DNA of 64,000 nt from CAYSSG01 sp964433635 (GTDB taxonomy: Bacteria > Atribacterota > Phoenicimicrobiia > Phoenicimicrobiales > Stramentimicrobiaceae). The stretch's first letter is position 1, and each line of letters starts with the position of its first letter. Below are positions 62,652 through 64,000 of this stretch, one piece after another. Made by a program: the position numbers and the translations under genes. Under the pieces are notes generated by a model, which ran no database searches, was not told where the DNA came from, and was given only the letters and a program-made list of their open reading frames with translations. The DNA lies in NCBI GenBank assembly GCA_964433635.1, contig CAYSSG010000006.1, positions 3,645-67,644 of the forward strand, read 5' to 3'.

Positions 62652-63486
62652 AAACGTTCTAAAACTAAATATTGACAGTTTATTGAAAAACTATTGATGA
62701 AATATTGAAAAATATTCAAGAATGAATTTATTTTTTCTATAAATTTTGAATCAATAGGATGATTCGATCTGTTAATCTTTCATAATAATATCAATTAGCT
62801 ACTCTTATCAAAAGATTAATTGTCTGTTTGAAAAAGATTTGGCTCTATACTTCATCCGTAAACTGACAATACTTTCAATTGATAACAAGCAGAAAAAAAT
62901 TCCCAATATCAACTTTTCTTATGTAATCATATAAGAGATCCTCTGTAATTATTTTCAAAAATGCGAACCTCATGTATTTTTAAAAAAGGGGATTCCGACA
63001 AAACCAGTAATCACACTGTAATAGATTGAATTTATTAATATTGATGCATAAAATAATATTGCTTGCATGTATTCGTTTGTATACGAAGGATCTACCTGTG
63101 AATAACCTGTTAAAATATTATTTAGTGTACTAAGTAATATTCATCTGAAAAAATTTTTCATTATATCATTATAATCGATTGATAAATAAATAGCCTTTAA
63201 TGATCAAAGCAATGGGTACAAAAAGAAAATTTGTAGATAGTATTCAGTATATCTAGGTTTTTTCCTGGAATAGATGTTCATTTTTATATTTTTAATCATA
63301 CTGCCAGATACAAATATTAATGGAAATCAAGAGATATATGATAAAATGAAAAATGAAATGAAAGAGTAGTAAAATGATTAACAGTATTGCCAGCTGACTT
63401 ATACTGATATTTGTAATGAGTTAAAACGATTATTTTGAAGATACCATTAGAGAAAAAAAGATTCAAATGAATTACCGGAGTTTTAC
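62652..63486. other. 835-base gene-poor AT-rich region
   Basis: No coding region of convincing length, tRNA or recognisable RNA was found. It contains short A/T tracts, an imperfect TTCGT-N6-ACGAA inverted repeat near 63071, and the promoter candidate at 63378-63405 for the small gene downstream. A small RNA could be present but cannot be seen by eye. Confidence 0.5.
63378..63405 (+). promoter_or_regulatory. Promoter candidate for the 59-residue membrane protein
   Basis: TTAACA (63378-63383), a 16-base spacer and TATACT (63400-63405), each five of six consensus bases. It would give a leader of about 75 bases. Confidence 0.45.
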
Positions 63487-63666
63487 ATGGAATATTTTTT
63501 AAAGATAAAAGAGATACAATCTTACTTAAATCCATTTAAGGAACTGTTCATTTTGTTGGGAGTCATTATCATTGTATGGGCAATTGTGGCTTTAATAATT
63601 AAAAAATGGATCAGAAAATCAGATGAGACAGGATATCCAGAAGATTTCGAGGAACTCAATGAATAA
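63487..63666 (+). CDS. Small single-pass membrane protein (unknown)
   Basis: A 59-residue ORF: MEYFLKIKEIQSYLNPFKEL, then a hydrophobic helix at about residues 21-38 (LFILLGVIIIVWAIVALI), a basic KKWIRKS stretch and an acidic tail ending EDFEELNE. GGAG (63477-63480) is six bases before the ATG and a fair promoter lies upstream. By the positive-inside rule the C-terminus faces the cytoplasm. No family is recognised. Coding is likely from the ribosome site and the clean membrane topology. Confidence 0.6.
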   Translation: MEYFLKIKEIQSYLNPFKELFILLGVIIIVWAIVALIIKKWIRKSDETGYPEDFEELNE

Positions 63667-64000
63667 AAATATACCGGTAGATTTGTATGTATATCCTTTT
63701 AATTGATTACCTTTTGATAATACACATATCTTTTTAAATAGAAAACCTCTCCATTTTCAAAGTCTTTTTTTCATATTTTATTCAAATAATAAAAAATATA
63801 TATATAAAACCATTCACATTGAAGATATTTTTTAATTTTGGCCATATTTTGAGATATCTGACTCATTTAATATAAATATTTTTTTATATATATTAAAGTA
63901 GTTATGCAAGCTGATTGATTTTCTCTATGATCTTCTGGGATTCAATGAATAAATGGAATGCTGTCTACAGGTAGTTCTCGGACCAGGGGATTTTCCCGGG
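63667..64000. other. 334-base AT-rich tail of the window
   Basis: Long A/T tracts (about 63770-63900) and no ORF of useful length. The last bases (AGGGGATTTTCCCGGG) could begin a hairpin or a gene cut by the window edge. Nothing else seen. Confidence 0.4.

Noticed and set aside
62652..63486. CRISPR array or tandem repeats in the AT-rich gap
   Set aside because: Short A/T-rich words recur but there is no regularly spaced repeat.
63980..64000. AGGGGATTTTCCC at the right edge as a terminator
   Set aside because: The sequence is cut by the window end and no gene precedes it closely on either strand.

Overview
The window is a 64 kb piece of an AT-rich bacterial chromosome packed with housekeeping genes, almost all on the + strand. 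I see no rRNA, CRISPR array, transposase, prophage or plasmid gene. Much of the gene order matches the Bacillus/Clostridium core: site-2 protease-trpS-scpA-scpB-rluB-cmk-ispH; rsmD-coaD-tmcAL-rpmF; fapR-acpP-rnc-smc-ftsY-ffh-rpsP-khpA-trmD-rplS-rnhB; topA-xerC-hslV-hslU; rpsB-tsf-pyrH-frr-uppS-cdsA-dxr-rseP-ispG. Several usual members are missing from their places (plsX-fabD-fabG, rimM, dprA, trmFO, codY). A complete nine-gene V-type ATPase operon and a potassium-dependent membrane pyrophosphatase suggest an anaerobe with sodium-based energetics. A deep-branching, uncultured anaerobic lineage such as Atribacterota would fit, but this is an impression from gene content, not a demonstrated assignment.

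Layout. 1-8.3 kb: 3' part of glyS, then ppdK, hppA and a pyrimidine-nucleoside phosphorylase. 8.4-11.7 kb: a large DHH-CBS-tRNA nucleotidyltransferase fusion and a site-2 protease. 11.8-16.4 kb: trpS, condensin partners scpA/scpB, rluB, cmk, ispH. 16.5-20.7 kb: rpmB (minus), rsmD, coaD, tmcAL (minus), pta, rpmF. 21.0-33 kb: fapR and acpP, then rnc, smc, ftsY, ffh, ribosomal proteins and tRNA/RNA enzymes, yraN, comM. 33-41 kb: rpe, der, plsY, topA, xerC, hslUV. 41-49.7 kb: translation factors, then undecaprenyl, phospholipid and MEP-pathway genes, rseP and a glycosyltransferase. 50-58.8 kb: V-type ATPase operon in the same order as Enterococcus hirae ntpFIKECGABD. 58.9-64 kb: tRNA-Arg(CCG), a plsC-like acyltransferase, an NHL-TPR membrane protein, a MEMO-family protein, an MTH938-like protein and an AT-rich, gene-poor tail with one 59-residue membrane protein.

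How the genes fit together. Chromosome segregation and decatenation (smc, scpA, scpB, topA, xerC), SRP targeting (ftsY, ffh), ribosome assembly, and lipid/isoprenoid supply (fapR, acpP, plsY, plsC, cdsA, dxr, ispG, ispH, uppS) dominate. Pyrophosphate links ppdK and hppA. The ATPase c subunit carries the full set of sodium ligands known from E. hirae.

The most unusual observations are two core genes, scpB and ftsY, whose conserved N-termini can only be reached from ATT start codons, each preceded by a well-placed Shine-Dalgarno sequence. Others are an Arg-to-Cys change in the CdsA signature, a changed SMC signature motif (LSTGE), an exact 52-base duplication inside the NHL gene, long hairpins in intergenic DNA, and the DHH-CBS-nucleotidyltransferase fusion.
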